From Burkholderia pyrrocinia (GTDB lineage Bacteria > Pseudomonadota > Gammaproteobacteria > Burkholderiales > Burkholderiaceae): DNA of 64,000 bases. Below, piece by piece: positions 34,771 to 43,816 of this stretch (the stretch's first letter is position 1; each line of letters starts with the position of its first letter). The DNA lies in contig NZ_CP094460.1 in NCBI RefSeq assembly GCF_022809715.1, positions 1,240,001-1,304,000 on the forward strand, in the 5' to 3' direction. The notes beneath the pieces were generated by a model. It was not told the origin of the DNA. It did not search any database and saw nothing but the letters and a program-made list of their open reading frames with translations. Both the position numbers and the translations under genes were made by a program.

Positions 34771-36285
34771 ATGCTGCATAAGCGTGCGCTCGTCCTGTCG
34801 ATCCTGGTGCTCGCGTCGTGCGGGCTCGGCTACGAACTGATCAGCAGCGCGCTGTCGAGCTACCTGCTCGGCGATTCGATCCTGCAGTTCTCGTCGGTGA
34901 TCGGCTGCTACCTGTTCGCGATGGGGATCGGCTCGTGGCTCGCGAAGTTCGTCGAGGACGACGACGTGCTCGACCGCTTCGTCGACATCGAGCTGCTCGT
35001 CGGCCTGCTCGGCGGCGTGTCGGCCGCGCTGCTGTTCGCGGTGTTCGCGTGGCTCGCCGCGCCGTTCCGCGCGGCGCTCTATGCGCTGGTGCTCGCGCTC
35101 GGCCTGCTGATCGGGATGGAGATCCCGCTCGTGATGCGCGCATTCCAGCAGCGGCGCCAGGCGTTCCGCCATACCGTCAGCGAAGTGCTGACCTTCGACT
35201 ATCTCGGCTCGCTCGCCGTGTCGCTGATCTTCCCGCTCGTGCTCGCGCCGCGTCTCGGCCTGCTGCGCACGAGCTTCCTGTTCGGGATCCTGAACGCATT
35301 CGTCGCGCTGTGGACGACGCACCTGTTCCGCGACGAGATCCGCAACGTGCGCGGCAAGCTGATGCGCGCGGCGCTCGTGATCGGGCTGCTCGTCGCCGGC
35401 TTCGCGCTGTCTGACCGCATCACGCACTGGGCCGAACACGGCGTGTACGGCGACGAGACGATCTATTCGGAAACGACGCCCTACCAGCGCATCGTGCTCA
35501 CGCAATGGCACGACGACATGCGGCTGTACCTGAACGGCAACCTGCAGTTCTCGTCGCGCGACGAGCATCGTTATCACGAAGCGCTGATCCACCCAACGAT
35601 CGACGCGCTGCCGTGGGCGAAGCGCGTGCTCGTGCTCGGCGGCGGCGACGGCCTCGCGGTGCGCGAACTGCTCAAGCACCGCAACCTCGAACAGATCACG
35701 CTCGTCGATCTCGATCCCGCGATGACGAAGCTGTTCTCGACGTCCGCGCCGCTCGTCAAGCTGAACCAGGGCGCGCTGAAGGATCCGCGCGTGCAGGTGA
35801 TCAACGACGACGCAGTGCGCTGGCTCGAATCGAACGCCGACGTGTACGACGCGATCGTCGTCGACTTTCCCGATCCGACCAACTTCGGGCTCGGCCGCCT
35901 GTATTCGGTGCCGGTGTTCCGGCTGCTCGCGCGCCACCTGTCGGAAAACGGCTACGCGGTGATCCAGTCGACGTCGCCGTATTTCGCGCCGCACGCGTAC
36001 TGGACCATCATCGCGACGCTGCACGAAGCCGGGCTCAACACGTGGCCGTACCACTGCTACGTGCCGTCGTTCGGCGACTGGGGTTTCGTGATCGCCGGCA
36101 AGCGCCGCGATTTCACGGTGCCGGCGCACTACTCGGTGCCGACGCGCTGGCTCGACGCGCAGACGGCCGCCGAGATGTTCCACTTCCCGGCCGACATGGC
36201 GGCGCTGCCGATGTCGCCGAACGAACTCAACGACCAGCCGCTCGTGCGCCGCTTCGACGACGACTGGAAGCACGTGCTGCGCTGA
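34771..36285 (+). CDS. Membrane-anchored polyamine aminopropyltransferase (SpeE-like)
   Basis: A 504-aa fusion. Residues 1-215 are about seven transmembrane helices; residues 230-504 form a spermidine-synthase-type aminopropyltransferase. The dcSAM site is VLVLGGGDGLAVREL with D-L-D-P, and the gatekeeping loop is DFPDPTNFGLGRLYS. The donor would come from the adjacent, divergently encoded SpeD. The amine acceptor is unknown; the membrane domain suggests activity at or on the membrane. An upstream ATG (34705) is possible, but homology starts here. Its stop codon overlaps the start of the FAD gene (TGATG). Confidence 0.88.
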   Translation: MLHKRALVLSILVLASCGLGYELISSALSSYLLGDSILQFSSVIGCYLFAMGIGSWLAKFVEDDDVLDRFVDIELLVGLLGGVSAALLFAVFAWLAAPFRAALYALVLALGLLIGMEIPLVMRAFQQRRQAFRHTVSEVLTFDYLGSLAVSLIFPLVLAPRLGLLRTSFLFGILNAFVALWTTHLFRDEIRNVRGKLMRAALVIGLLVAGFALSDRITHWAEHGVYGDETIYSETTPYQRIVLTQWHDDMRLYLNGNLQFSSRDEHRYHEALIHPTIDALPWAKRVLVLGGGDGLAVRELLKHRNLEQITLVDLDPAMTKLFSTSAPLVKLNQGALKDPRVQVINDDAVRWLESNADVYDAIVVDFPDPTNFGLGRLYSVPVFRLLARHLSENGYAVIQSTSPYFAPHAYWTIIATLHEAGLNTWPYHCYVPSFGDWGFVIAGKRRDFTVPAHYSVPTRWLDAQTAAEMFHFPADMAALPMSPNELNDQPLVRRFDDDWKHVLR

Positions 36286-37904
36286 TGGACCGCCGCACGT
36301 TCCTGGTCGCGTCGGCGGCCGCGTCGCTCGCCGCATGCGGCCGCACCGGCTGGATCGAGACGACGCCGCGCGTCGGCTATCCCGGCATGCGCGAAGGCCA
36401 TGCGCTGCGCGACCATGCTGCGCTGCCGCCGCCGTCCGGCACGATCGAAACCGACGTCGCGATCCTCGGCGCCGGCGCGGCCGGGCTGTCGTGCGCATGG
36501 CAGCTCGCACGCGCGGGCCACAAGCGCTTCGCGGTGCTCGCGGGCCCCGAATTCGGCGGCAATGCGGCCGGCGGCCGCTTCGGCGATCTCGGTTATCCGA
36601 AAGGCGCGCACTACCTGCCGCTGCCGTCGCTCGAATCTGCGCATCTGCGCGACATGCTCGCCGATCTCGGCGTGATCGAATCCGCACCGCTGTCCGCGCG
36701 CCCCATGTACGACGAGCGTGCGCTCGTGCACGCGCCCGACGAACGGCTTTTCATCGCCGGGCAGTGGCAGGACGGCATCGTGCCGACGGCCGGCCTCGGC
36801 ACCGACGAACTCGCGCAGCAGGCGCGCTTCTTCGCGTACACGGACGGGCTGCGCACCGCGCGCGGTGCCGACGGCCGCAAGGTGTTCTGCATCCCGATCG
36901 CGGAATCGTCGCGCGACCCGCGCTGGCGCGCGCTCGATCGGCGCTCGTTCCGCCAGTGGCTGCTCGACGAGGGCTACACCGCGAAGGCGCTGCACTGGTA
37001 CCTGAACTACTGCTGCCGCGACGACTACGGTGCAGGATACGAGGCCGTGTCCGCATGGGCGGGGCTGCACTACTTCTCGTCGCGCGGCGGCCACGCAGGC
37101 GACGCGAGCGACGGCGCGGTGCTGACCTGGCCCGACGGGCTGCACACGATGGTGACGAAGCTGGCCGATTCGATCACCGCACGCACCGGCTCGAATGCGT
37201 GGTCGCGGGACGGCTTCGCGGTGCGCGCGACCGAACGCGCGGGCGGCGTCGACGTGCTGTGCGCGCGCATCGGCGACGACGGCGCGCTGTCGACGTTCAC
37301 GCTGAAGGCGCGGCGCGTCGTATGCGCGATGCCGCTGTTCGTCGCCGCGCGCGTGTTTCCGCAGCTTTCCGCGTACGGTTTCGAACCCGCGCGCGACCTG
37401 CCGCCGCGCGCGCCGTGGCTCGTGTCCAACTTCCTGCTCGACGGCATGCCTGCCGAGGAAGCCGGCGTGCCGCTCGCGTGGGACAACGTCGTCTACGACG
37501 GCACGGGGCTCGGTTATGTCGTGTCGACGCACCAATTGATCCGGATGTCGCCGCCGACGCGCTCGGTGTTCTCCGCATATCAGGCGTTGAGCACGCAAGC
37601 GCCGGACGATACGCGCCGCTGGCTCGCGCAGGCGAAGCCCGACGCGTTGCGCGAACAGGCGGCGATCGACCTGCAGGCTGTCTACGGGCGCGAGCTGTGG
37701 AAACACGCGACGGCGCTCGAGATCACCGTGCGCGGCCACGCGATGGCGACACCCGACGTCGGCTTCCTGAGCCGGCCGGGGCTGCTCGCGCTGCGCGACG
37801 CCGACGGCCTCGTCGTGTTCGCGCACGCTGACCTGTCCGGGCTATCGCTGTTCGAGGAAGCATCGTACTGGGGCGTGCTCGCGGCCCGGCGCGTGCTTGC
37901 CTGA
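36285..37904 (+). CDS. Tat-exported FAD-dependent amine-oxidase-like lipoprotein
   Basis: A 539-aa flavoprotein with an N-terminal DRRTFLVASAAASLAAC segment that combines a twin-arginine signal with a lipobox (Cys18). It would be folded with FAD before export and anchored outside the inner membrane. The dinucleotide motif VAILGAGAAGLSCAWQLARAG begins near residue 61, and the C-terminal GLSLFEEASYWGVLAARRVL is the closing FAD motif of amine oxidase-like enzymes. Translational coupling to the aminopropyltransferase suggests it oxidises an aminopropylated product. The substrate is not known. Confidence 0.82.
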   Translation: MDRRTFLVASAAASLAACGRTGWIETTPRVGYPGMREGHALRDHAALPPPSGTIETDVAILGAGAAGLSCAWQLARAGHKRFAVLAGPEFGGNAAGGRFGDLGYPKGAHYLPLPSLESAHLRDMLADLGVIESAPLSARPMYDERALVHAPDERLFIAGQWQDGIVPTAGLGTDELAQQARFFAYTDGLRTARGADGRKVFCIPIAESSRDPRWRALDRRSFRQWLLDEGYTAKALHWYLNYCCRDDYGAGYEAVSAWAGLHYFSSRGGHAGDASDGAVLTWPDGLHTMVTKLADSITARTGSNAWSRDGFAVRATERAGGVDVLCARIGDDGALSTFTLKARRVVCAMPLFVAARVFPQLSAYGFEPARDLPPRAPWLVSNFLLDGMPAEEAGVPLAWDNVVYDGTGLGYVVSTHQLIRMSPPTRSVFSAYQALSTQAPDDTRRWLAQAKPDALREQAAIDLQAVYGRELWKHATALEITVRGHAMATPDVGFLSRPGLLALRDADGLVVFAHADLSGLSLFEEASYWGVLAARRVLA

Positions 37905-38028
37905 CGGTCGCCATTCGTCATTGCGGCGCCGCCATCACCCGCTATAATCGCGCGACATTCCGACTGCATTGAGCAGGCCGACGGTGCCGCGCCGTGCGAC
38001 GCGCCGCATGCCCTCCTCGACAACAACA

Positions 38029-38784
38029 ATGACGAACCGAACCATCCGACGCCTTCGCCCGTTCGTGCGCGCCGCCGTGCGCGTGCTCGCGTGCGCCCCG
38101 CTGCTCGGCGCGCCGCCGGCGCTGCATGCGGCCGACACCGCAGGCACCGAACCCGCATCCTCGCGCTACATCGTCGTCGACACCGGCCATACGCCGGCTC
38201 ACCCGGGTTCCACCGGCGCGAGCGGCCGAGTCGAATACCTGTACAACCTCGATCTGTCCGCCGCAGTTGCGGAAAAGCTCGCCGCGCACGGCGACCGCGT
38301 GCGGCGCACGTCGGCCGACGGCCGCGAGATCGCGCTCGACCAGCGTTCGACGCAGGCGCCCGACGCGAACCTGTTCGTGTCGATCCATCACGACTCGATG
38401 CAGCAGCAATTCATCGACGCCGGCCGGCAGCGCGAATTCCGCGGCTTCTCGGTGTTCGTGTCGGAGCGCAATCCGCACTACGCGGAAAGCCTGCGCTGCG
38501 CCAAAGCGATCGGCGAACGACTGGTCGCGGCAGGCGAACGGCCGTCGCTGTATCACGCTCAGTCGATCCGCGGCGAGAATCGCCCGCTGATCGACCCGCA
38601 ACTCGGCATCCACCGCTTCGACGATCTCGTCGTGCTGCGCACCGCGCCGATTCCGGCCGTGCTCGTCGAGGCCGGCGTGATCGTCAATCCCGACGAGGAA
38701 GCGCGGCTCGCGCAACGCGGGACGATCCAGCGCCTGTCCGCCGCGATCGCGGGCGGGATCGACGCATGCACGGCGCCGAAGTGA
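38029..38784 (+). CDS. N-acetylmuramoyl-L-alanine amidase (Amidase_3)
   Basis: A 251-aa zinc amidase that cleaves the bond between MurNAc and the stem peptide of peptidoglycan. Zinc and catalytic residues are visible: His in VDTGHTP, Glu in RVEYLYN, His in SIHHDS and the catalytic Glu in LVEAGVIVN. An N-terminal hydrophobic segment after a basic region (ACAPLLGAPPALHAA) looks like a signal peptide, so it acts in the periplasm. It lacks an AMIN domain, unlike AmiC. ATG 38029 gives a normal signal length; earlier starts add a very basic extension. Confidence 0.88.
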   Translation: MTNRTIRRLRPFVRAAVRVLACAPLLGAPPALHAADTAGTEPASSRYIVVDTGHTPAHPGSTGASGRVEYLYNLDLSAAVAEKLAAHGDRVRRTSADGREIALDQRSTQAPDANLFVSIHHDSMQQQFIDAGRQREFRGFSVFVSERNPHYAESLRCAKAIGERLVAAGERPSLYHAQSIRGENRPLIDPQLGIHRFDDLVVLRTAPIPAVLVEAGVIVNPDEEARLAQRGTIQRLSAAIAGGIDACTAPK

Positions 38785-38834
38785 CGATATCGCCCATCGG
38801 GCTCAACGGTTTTCACCCAGTCAGGAGCATCACA

Positions 38835-39224
38835 ATGAAAAAGAAGAATCTGTTCGCATCCTGCGCGCTGCTCGCGCTCGCCGTTCCGTTCGCCGCGCAC
38901 GCGGCCGGCTGCGGGAAGCCGCGCAGCGCGTTCGACCAGGTGTACTGCACCAGCACGCAGTTCTCGCAGTCCGATCGCGATCTGAATGACGAGTACGGCC
39001 GTCTGCGCAAGCAACTGAGCGGCGACCAGCAGGCCACGCTGAAGGCCGGCCAGCTCGCGTGGCTCAAGCAACGCGATGCCCAGTGCAGCGAGACGCGCAA
39101 CAACAGCTACCTCGTGGATATCCAGTGCGCGAACGACATGACGCAGTCGCGACTGTCGTTCCTGCGCGAGCGCGAGCGTGAATGCACGAGCACGGGGTGC
39201 GTGGCGTCGAAGCTCGGCGAGTAA
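38835..39224 (+). CDS. LprI/DUF1311 lysozyme-inhibitor-like protein
   Basis: A 129-aa exported protein. Residues 1-24 are a signal peptide (MKKKNLFASCALLALAVPFAAHA). The mature part is the LprI-type domain with paired cysteines, starting C-x-K-P-x-S-A-F-D-Q-V-Y-C and ending with D-x-Q-C-A-N-D-M-T. In Mycobacterium LprI inhibits lysozyme. It lies 50 bp downstream of the amidase gene with its own AGGAG site, and may control or protect against murein hydrolysis. Confidence 0.82.
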   Translation: MKKKNLFASCALLALAVPFAAHAAGCGKPRSAFDQVYCTSTQFSQSDRDLNDEYGRLRKQLSGDQQATLKAGQLAWLKQRDAQCSETRNNSYLVDIQCANDMTQSRLSFLRERERECTSTGCVASKLGE

Positions 39225-39309
39225 GCGCTTCGCAAGTGCCGTGTCGCGAAGCGGTTCGCGGCACGGCATGCGCTGCGCATCGAGAATCGTTCGATCAGGC
39301 GGAACACGC

Positions 39310-39837
39310 ATGACACCGAATACGACAACGATCGACATCCGCGCTGCCACGTCCGCCGATGCCGCAACCATTGCCGACATCCACGTCGCGTCGTGGCAGG
39401 CAACCTACACGGATATCATGCCGGCCCCGTTCCTCGCCGGCTTGTCGGTCGAAAAACGCACGGCCTTCTGGCGCTGTGCGCTCGACGCCGGCCGCCCGCG
39501 CGTCGCGCTCGCATTCACGGGCAATGACGCGGCAGGCTGGATCGCCTATGGTCCGACGCGCGACACCGACAAGGATCGCGCGTGGGGAGAAATCGAAGCG
39601 ATCTATCTGCACCCGTCGCATTGCGGGCAAGGCATCGGCGCGGCGCTGGTCGAGCATGCATGCCGATCGCTGCATGACGCGGGCCATGCATGGGTGTCGC
39701 TCTGGGTACTCGTCGAAAACCGTCGTGCAAGAGCGTTCTATGAACGCGAGGGCTTTGTCGCCGAAGACGACATCAACACGTTCGAGATCGACGGTATGCC
39801 GATCGAGGAAGTGCGCTATTGGCGCGCACTGCCGTAG
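39310..39837 (+). CDS. GNAT-family N-acetyltransferase
   Basis: A 175-aa GNAT enzyme: N-terminal IRAATSADAATIADIHVASWQATY, acetyl-CoA motif YLHPSHCGQGIGAALVEHA (Q/R-G-x-G-x-A near residue 110) and C-terminal NRRARAFYEREGFV. The start block with W-x-x-T-Y is typical of enzymes acting on small amines or antibiotics, but no substrate is assigned. It ends 25 bp from the convergent puuA-like gene. Confidence 0.87.
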   Translation: MTPNTTTIDIRAATSADAATIADIHVASWQATYTDIMPAPFLAGLSVEKRTAFWRCALDAGRPRVALAFTGNDAAGWIAYGPTRDTDKDRAWGEIEAIYLHPSHCGQGIGAALVEHACRSLHDAGHAWVSLWVLVENRRARAFYEREGFVAEDDINTFEIDGMPIEEVRYWRALP

Positions 39838-39862
39838 TTTGCTTCTTCGACGCGCGCGGCAA

Positions 39863-41209
39863 TCACAAAAACCACCGATACTCCCGCGCGCCGATTTCAT
39901 TACGAAAATCCAGTTCCTCCTGCCGCTTGTTCTCGCAGTACACCATCACGAACTCGCTGCCGAGCCGTTCGCGCACGGCCGGATGATCCTGCATCGCCGC
40001 GACGGCCGACAGCATCTCCTTCGGAAAATCGATCCCGCTGCCGCGATCCTCGTTGAGCGGCGCGATCGGTTCGATCCGTGCATCGAGCCCGTGCTCCATC
40101 CCGGCGAGGATCGCCGCGAGCACCAGATACGGATTCGCGTCCGCGCTCGCGAGCCGGTGTTCGATCCGCAGGTTGCGCGCATCCGACTCGGGAATCCGGA
40201 TGCACGCATCGCGATCCTCGAAACCCCAGCTTGCGCGGCTCGCCGCGTTCACCATCGATCCGTAGCGCCGGAACGCGTTGTGATTCGGCGCGAACACGGG
40301 CATGCAATGCGGCAACAGCGCGAGGCATCCGGCCACCGCATGCCGCAGCGGCCGCTCCCCGTCCGCCGCGAGCAGGTTGCGCCCCGCGTCGTCGTACAGG
40401 CTCACGTGAACGTGCATCCCGCTGCCCGGCGCATGCAGGTAGGGCTTGCCCATGAAGCTCGCGCGATAGCCGTGCTGCAACGCGACGCCGCGCGTGCTGC
40501 GGCAGAACAGCGCCGACCAGTCGGCCGCGCGCAGCCCGTCGTCGGTATGACCGAAATTGATCTCGAACTGGCCCGGCCCGAGCTCGGCGGTGATCACCGT
40601 CGCATCGACGCCCTGTTCGCACGCGGCCTCGACCATCTCGTGCAGCACGTCGGAGAAGCGCGACAGGCGCTCGATATGCATGTTCGGCTGATCGTCGCGG
40701 TCGTCGCTCAGGCGATCGCGCGGGTACTGCGGCATCCCTTCCGCGAGCTGCGCGGCGAACAGGTAGAACTCGAGCTCGAACGCGACGACCGGCCGGATGC
40801 CGCGCGCCGCGAAGCGCCGCAGCACGCGCGCGAGCACCTCGCGCGGCTCGAACTCGATCGGCGCATCGGTGCCGTCGGAGCTGATCAGCATCTGCGCGAG
40901 CGGCTGCCGCTCCCAGCGCACGGGCTTCAGCGTGCCGGGGATCAGGCGGCGCGGCGCGTCGGGGTCGCCGTCGTTGAAGCAGTAGTCGCCGATCTTGTAG
41001 AGGCCGCCTTGCGTGCCGAGCAGCACGCAGTTCTGCGGCAGCTTCAGCAGCGAGCCCGACGCGACCTTCTCGAGCGCATCGATCGGGTAGCGCTTGCCAT
41101 AGAAGTGCCCGGGCAGGTCGAGGCAGATCAGGTCGACATAACGAATCTCGGGGTGCGCCTGCCGGAATGCGCGGACTTCACCGACCAGCGCGGGAACGAC
41201 GTCATCCAT
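39863..41209 (-). CDS. puuA: Gamma-glutamylpolyamine synthetase-like enzyme (PuuA family)
   Basis: A 448-aa glutamine-synthetase-fold ligase. The catalytic region is intact: F-E-L-E-F-Y near 143, ELGPGQFEINFGH (about 210), GSGMHVHVSLYD, the N-x-x-x-R-Y-G loop and the C-terminal R-x-E-x-R-L. Proteins of this group glutamylate putrescine or ethanolamine/polyamines to start their catabolism. It is third in the puuB-puuR-puuA operon, 151 bp after the regulator gene, with AAAGGATG as ribosome site. Exact amine preference is uncertain. Confidence 0.87.
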   Translation of the reverse strand: MDDVVPALVGEVRAFRQAHPEIRYVDLICLDLPGHFYGKRYPIDALEKVASGSLLKLPQNCVLLGTQGGLYKIGDYCFNDGDPDAPRRLIPGTLKPVRWERQPLAQMLISSDGTDAPIEFEPREVLARVLRRFAARGIRPVVAFELEFYLFAAQLAEGMPQYPRDRLSDDRDDQPNMHIERLSRFSDVLHEMVEAACEQGVDATVITAELGPGQFEINFGHTDDGLRAADWSALFCRSTRGVALQHGYRASFMGKPYLHAPGSGMHVHVSLYDDAGRNLLAADGERPLRHAVAGCLALLPHCMPVFAPNHNAFRRYGSMVNAASRASWGFEDRDACIRIPESDARNLRIEHRLASADANPYLVLAAILAGMEHGLDARIEPIAPLNEDRGSGIDFPKEMLSAVAAMQDHPAVRERLGSEFVMVYCENKRQEELDFRNEIGAREYRWFL

Positions 41210-41360
41210 GTCTCATCCTTTCCATGTCTTGTATGGCGGTGCCGCGGCGCGGCGAACCGGATTCATGCGACACACGGGACAACGCATGCCGCTTTAAATC
41301 AGTACTGCAAACATGCTGCGAGGCGCGGCGGCCTGCGACACCGCCCGCCCCGCCGACGAC

Positions 41361-41918
41361 TCAGGTGAACACCCAGATCACGCGCGTCGGCGCGTCGGTC
41401 AGGTTGGCATAACGGAACCGCTTGTGCGCGGGCAGCTGGAACGCATCGTTCGGGCCGAGCGTGACGGGCGTGTCGTCGCCGTCGATCCAGATCGTCAGTT
41501 CTCCTTCGAGCACGAAGCCACCCTGCTCGTCACTGTCGTCGACGGGCCGCTCGCCGCTGCTCGCGCCCGGCGCGAGATGGCTTTCGAGAACCGAAAAGCG
41601 CGAGCGCATGTTCGGCGACACCAGGATGTCGGTAATGCCGGCCGCGTAATACACGGTACGCCGCTCGTCGGGCCGCGTGACCCACGGCACGCTGCGCGGC
41701 TTGCTCAGGCTGTAGAAATACGTGGTCGGCACGCCGAGCGCCTCGCCGATCGCGGTCAGATCCGCGACCGTCGGACGCGACAGCCCGCGCTCGACCTGCG
41801 ACAGAAAGCCGACCGAGCGGCCGATCCGCTCGGCGAGGTCGTTCAGCGTGACCTTGCGATGCTTGCGCAGGTCGCGGATCAGGATCGCCAGACTTTCTAT
41901 CTCTTCCTGTTCGTTCAT
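41361..41918 (-). CDS. puuR: PuuR-type XRE-cupin regulator
   Basis: A 185-aa transcription factor with an N-terminal Cro/C1 helix-turn-helix (LRKHRKVTLNDLAERIGRSVGFLSQVERG, residues 17-45) and a C-terminal cupin (residues 105-180, GGFVLEGELTIWIDG) that would sense a polyamine-derived ligand. Flanked by puuB (17 bp) and puuA, it is probably the local repressor, acting on the palindromes upstream of puuB. Confidence 0.88.
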   Translation of the reverse strand: MNEQEEIESLAILIRDLRKHRKVTLNDLAERIGRSVGFLSQVERGLSRPTVADLTAIGEALGVPTTYFYSLSKPRSVPWVTRPDERRTVYYAAGITDILVSPNMRSRFSVLESHLAPGASSGERPVDDSDEQGGFVLEGELTIWIDGDDTPVTLGPNDAFQLPAHKRFRYANLTDAPTRVIWVFT

Positions 41919-41935
41919 GATGAGTTCCGAAACGG

Positions 41936-43225
41936 TCAGACGGTGTCGCGCAAACGGTACCAGGCCTTGCCGAGCGCCTCCAGCGGCGCGGCGAGCCGGT
42001 CGCCGCCGGGGAAGCGCGGGTTGCGAATGCGCTGGTATTGCGCGAGCAGGCGCTCGTCGCCGAGCACGGCGTCGGCGACCGCGCGCGCACCCGCGAGCGT
42101 CGGCAGCACGCCGTGCCCCGAGAAGCCCTGCAGCCAGAAACGCTGCCCGTGGCGGCCGATGTCCGGCGTGCGGCGCATGCTGATGTCGATGTGGCCGCCC
42201 CACGCGTAATCGAGCGGCACGCCGGCCAGTTGCGGGAACACGCGTTCGAGGTGCGGACGCGTCGCCGCCGCGATATCGGCCGGGATGCCGCCGAGATACG
42301 TGCAGCCGCCGCCGAACAGCAGCCGGTTGTCGGGGCTCAGCCGGAAGTAGTCGGGCACGAACTGGTTGTCGATCACGCAACTGTTCTGCGGCAGCAGCGA
42401 ACGCGCGACGTCGGCCGCGAGCGGCGCGGTCGCGACCTGGTACGTGCCGACCGGCAGCAGCCGGCGCGCCAGATCGCGATCGAGCCGGTCGACGTATGCA
42501 TTACAGGCAAGCACGAGCACGTCCGCGCGCACTTCGCCGCGCACCGTGCGGGCGATGTGGCCGCCGGCCGTCTCGCGGCAGTCGAGCACGCGGCTCTGCT
42601 CGAAGATGCGGCCGCCCGCGCGCTCGATCGTCTGCGCGAGGCCGAGCGCGAATTTCAGCGGATTCAGGTGGCCGGCCTCCGGATCGTGGAGCGCGGCGAG
42701 ATAACGCGTGCCGCCGATCCATTCGGGCATCTCGTCACGCCCGATCACGCGCAGCCGGTCGTAGCCCCAGCGCTCGGCCGCTTCGTCGCGGGCCTGCGCG
42801 AGCATCGCGACGCGACGCGGCCGCACCGCGGCCCACAGGCTGCCGGGCCGGTAGTCGATGTCGAAACCGTGCCGCTCCGGCAGTTCGCGCACCTCGGCCG
42901 CCGCCCAGCGCATGCTGTCCCACAGCAGGCGCGCGCCGTCGCGGCCGAGCGAATCCTCGAGCGGCTGCATGTCGCACGACCAGCCGAGCAGCGCCTGCCC
43001 GCCGTTGCGGCCCGACGCGGCCCACGCGACACGGCTCGCTTCGAGCACGACGACGCGCTTGCCGGCGAGCGCAAGGCGCAACGCCGTATGCAGCCCGCTG
43101 AAGCCCGCGCCGACGACGAGCACGTCGGCGTCGATACGCTCGTCCAGTTCCGGACGACGCGGAATCGGCGCCGGGTAGGTGCCGGCGTAGTAGCTTGCGA
43201 CGTGACGGTCGGACTGCACGAACAT
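41936..43225 (-). CDS. puuB: Gamma-glutamylputrescine oxidase-like flavoprotein (PuuB family)
   Basis: A 429-aa DAO-type FAD oxidoreductase. The FAD-binding motif is VLVVGAGFSGLHTALRLALAG (residues about 46-67) with RNGGQ following, which is the covalent/flavin-proximal motif of PuuB/DadA-type enzymes; GFSGHGVL near the C terminus is also typical. It oxidises glutamylated polyamines to aldehydes. Start ATG 43225 was preferred to ATG 43261 because the longer form reads through the operator. First gene of the operon. Confidence 0.88.
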   Translation of the reverse strand: MFVQSDRHVASYYAGTYPAPIPRRPELDERIDADVLVVGAGFSGLHTALRLALAGKRVVVLEASRVAWAASGRNGGQALLGWSCDMQPLEDSLGRDGARLLWDSMRWAAAEVRELPERHGFDIDYRPGSLWAAVRPRRVAMLAQARDEAAERWGYDRLRVIGRDEMPEWIGGTRYLAALHDPEAGHLNPLKFALGLAQTIERAGGRIFEQSRVLDCRETAGGHIARTVRGEVRADVLVLACNAYVDRLDRDLARRLLPVGTYQVATAPLAADVARSLLPQNSCVIDNQFVPDYFRLSPDNRLLFGGGCTYLGGIPADIAAATRPHLERVFPQLAGVPLDYAWGGHIDISMRRTPDIGRHGQRFWLQGFSGHGVLPTLAGARAVADAVLGDERLLAQYQRIRNPRFPGGDRLAAPLEALGKAWYRLRDTV

Positions 43226-43236
43226 GCGGACTCCCG

Positions 43237-43265
43237 TGAAATTTTCGCCTAGAAATTTCATGAAA
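43237..43265. promoter_or_regulatory. Operator palindromes upstream of puuB
   Basis: TGAAATTT-N8-AAATTTCA (43237-43260) is a perfect inverted repeat, overlapped by the palindrome TTTCATGAAA (43256-43265). It lies 12 bp upstream of the puuB start and is AT-rich in a GC-rich setting. Candidate PuuR binding sites. Confidence 0.55.
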
Positions 43266-43740
43266 AACTAGCACGACAATTTCACGAGAGCAAGGCGGAA
43301 CATGATTTCGTCGATCGTCGGAGCGACGGAATCGGGCCTTCCGAATCGTATGACCAATCATTTGTCGCACGCTCCACCGACGAGCACCGGGAATCCGACG
43401 CGAGCGCATCGCACGTCATCCGAATGATCTGCAATGCGAAATCAATCGACTCGACCTGAACGACGAAGCGTCGGCAACCCGACATCGCGTCGCCATCACG
43501 ATCGACGCGCGGCAGATCTTTCACCGACCGGCGCGCGATCATCTCCCGTCATCGAAGCGCCATGACGCCACCGCCGACGGCACGGCGTGACCGCCATCGT
43601 CCGGCTGTCGTCCGACATCAACCGCTCGCGCCGATGTGCGCGACGGGCGTCACGATCACGTTCGGCAATCGCGCCCCCGCCGCCCGTCGCATCGCCGATT
43701 ACGCTCGAATCATCCGCCGCTGCGCACCGCCTCGAAGTGC
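43266..43740. other. Intergenic region between puuB and the metabolite cluster
   Basis: About 475 bp with locally lower GC and no supported gene. Small open frames here show neither ribosome sites nor family motifs. It separates the polyamine region from the cluster starting at 43747. Confidence 0.4.
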
Positions 43741-43746
43741 AATAAC

Positions 43747-43786
43747 TGACAGTTTCTCGTCCGGGGGCTTTTCATTAGATTGGCGA
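43747..43786 (+). promoter_or_regulatory. Cluster promoter 1 (TGACAGT element)
   Basis: TGACAGT (43747-43753), 21 bp, then TTAGAT (43775-43780) as probable -10 box. The predicted start near 43787 leaves a 30-nt leader before the acyl-CoA-dehydrogenase-like gene. The same arrangement recurs at 48841, 57044 (minus) and 57087. Confidence 0.55.
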
Positions 43787-43816
43787 CACGATCCATGCAA
43801 GGTCTCGCTCACCGAC

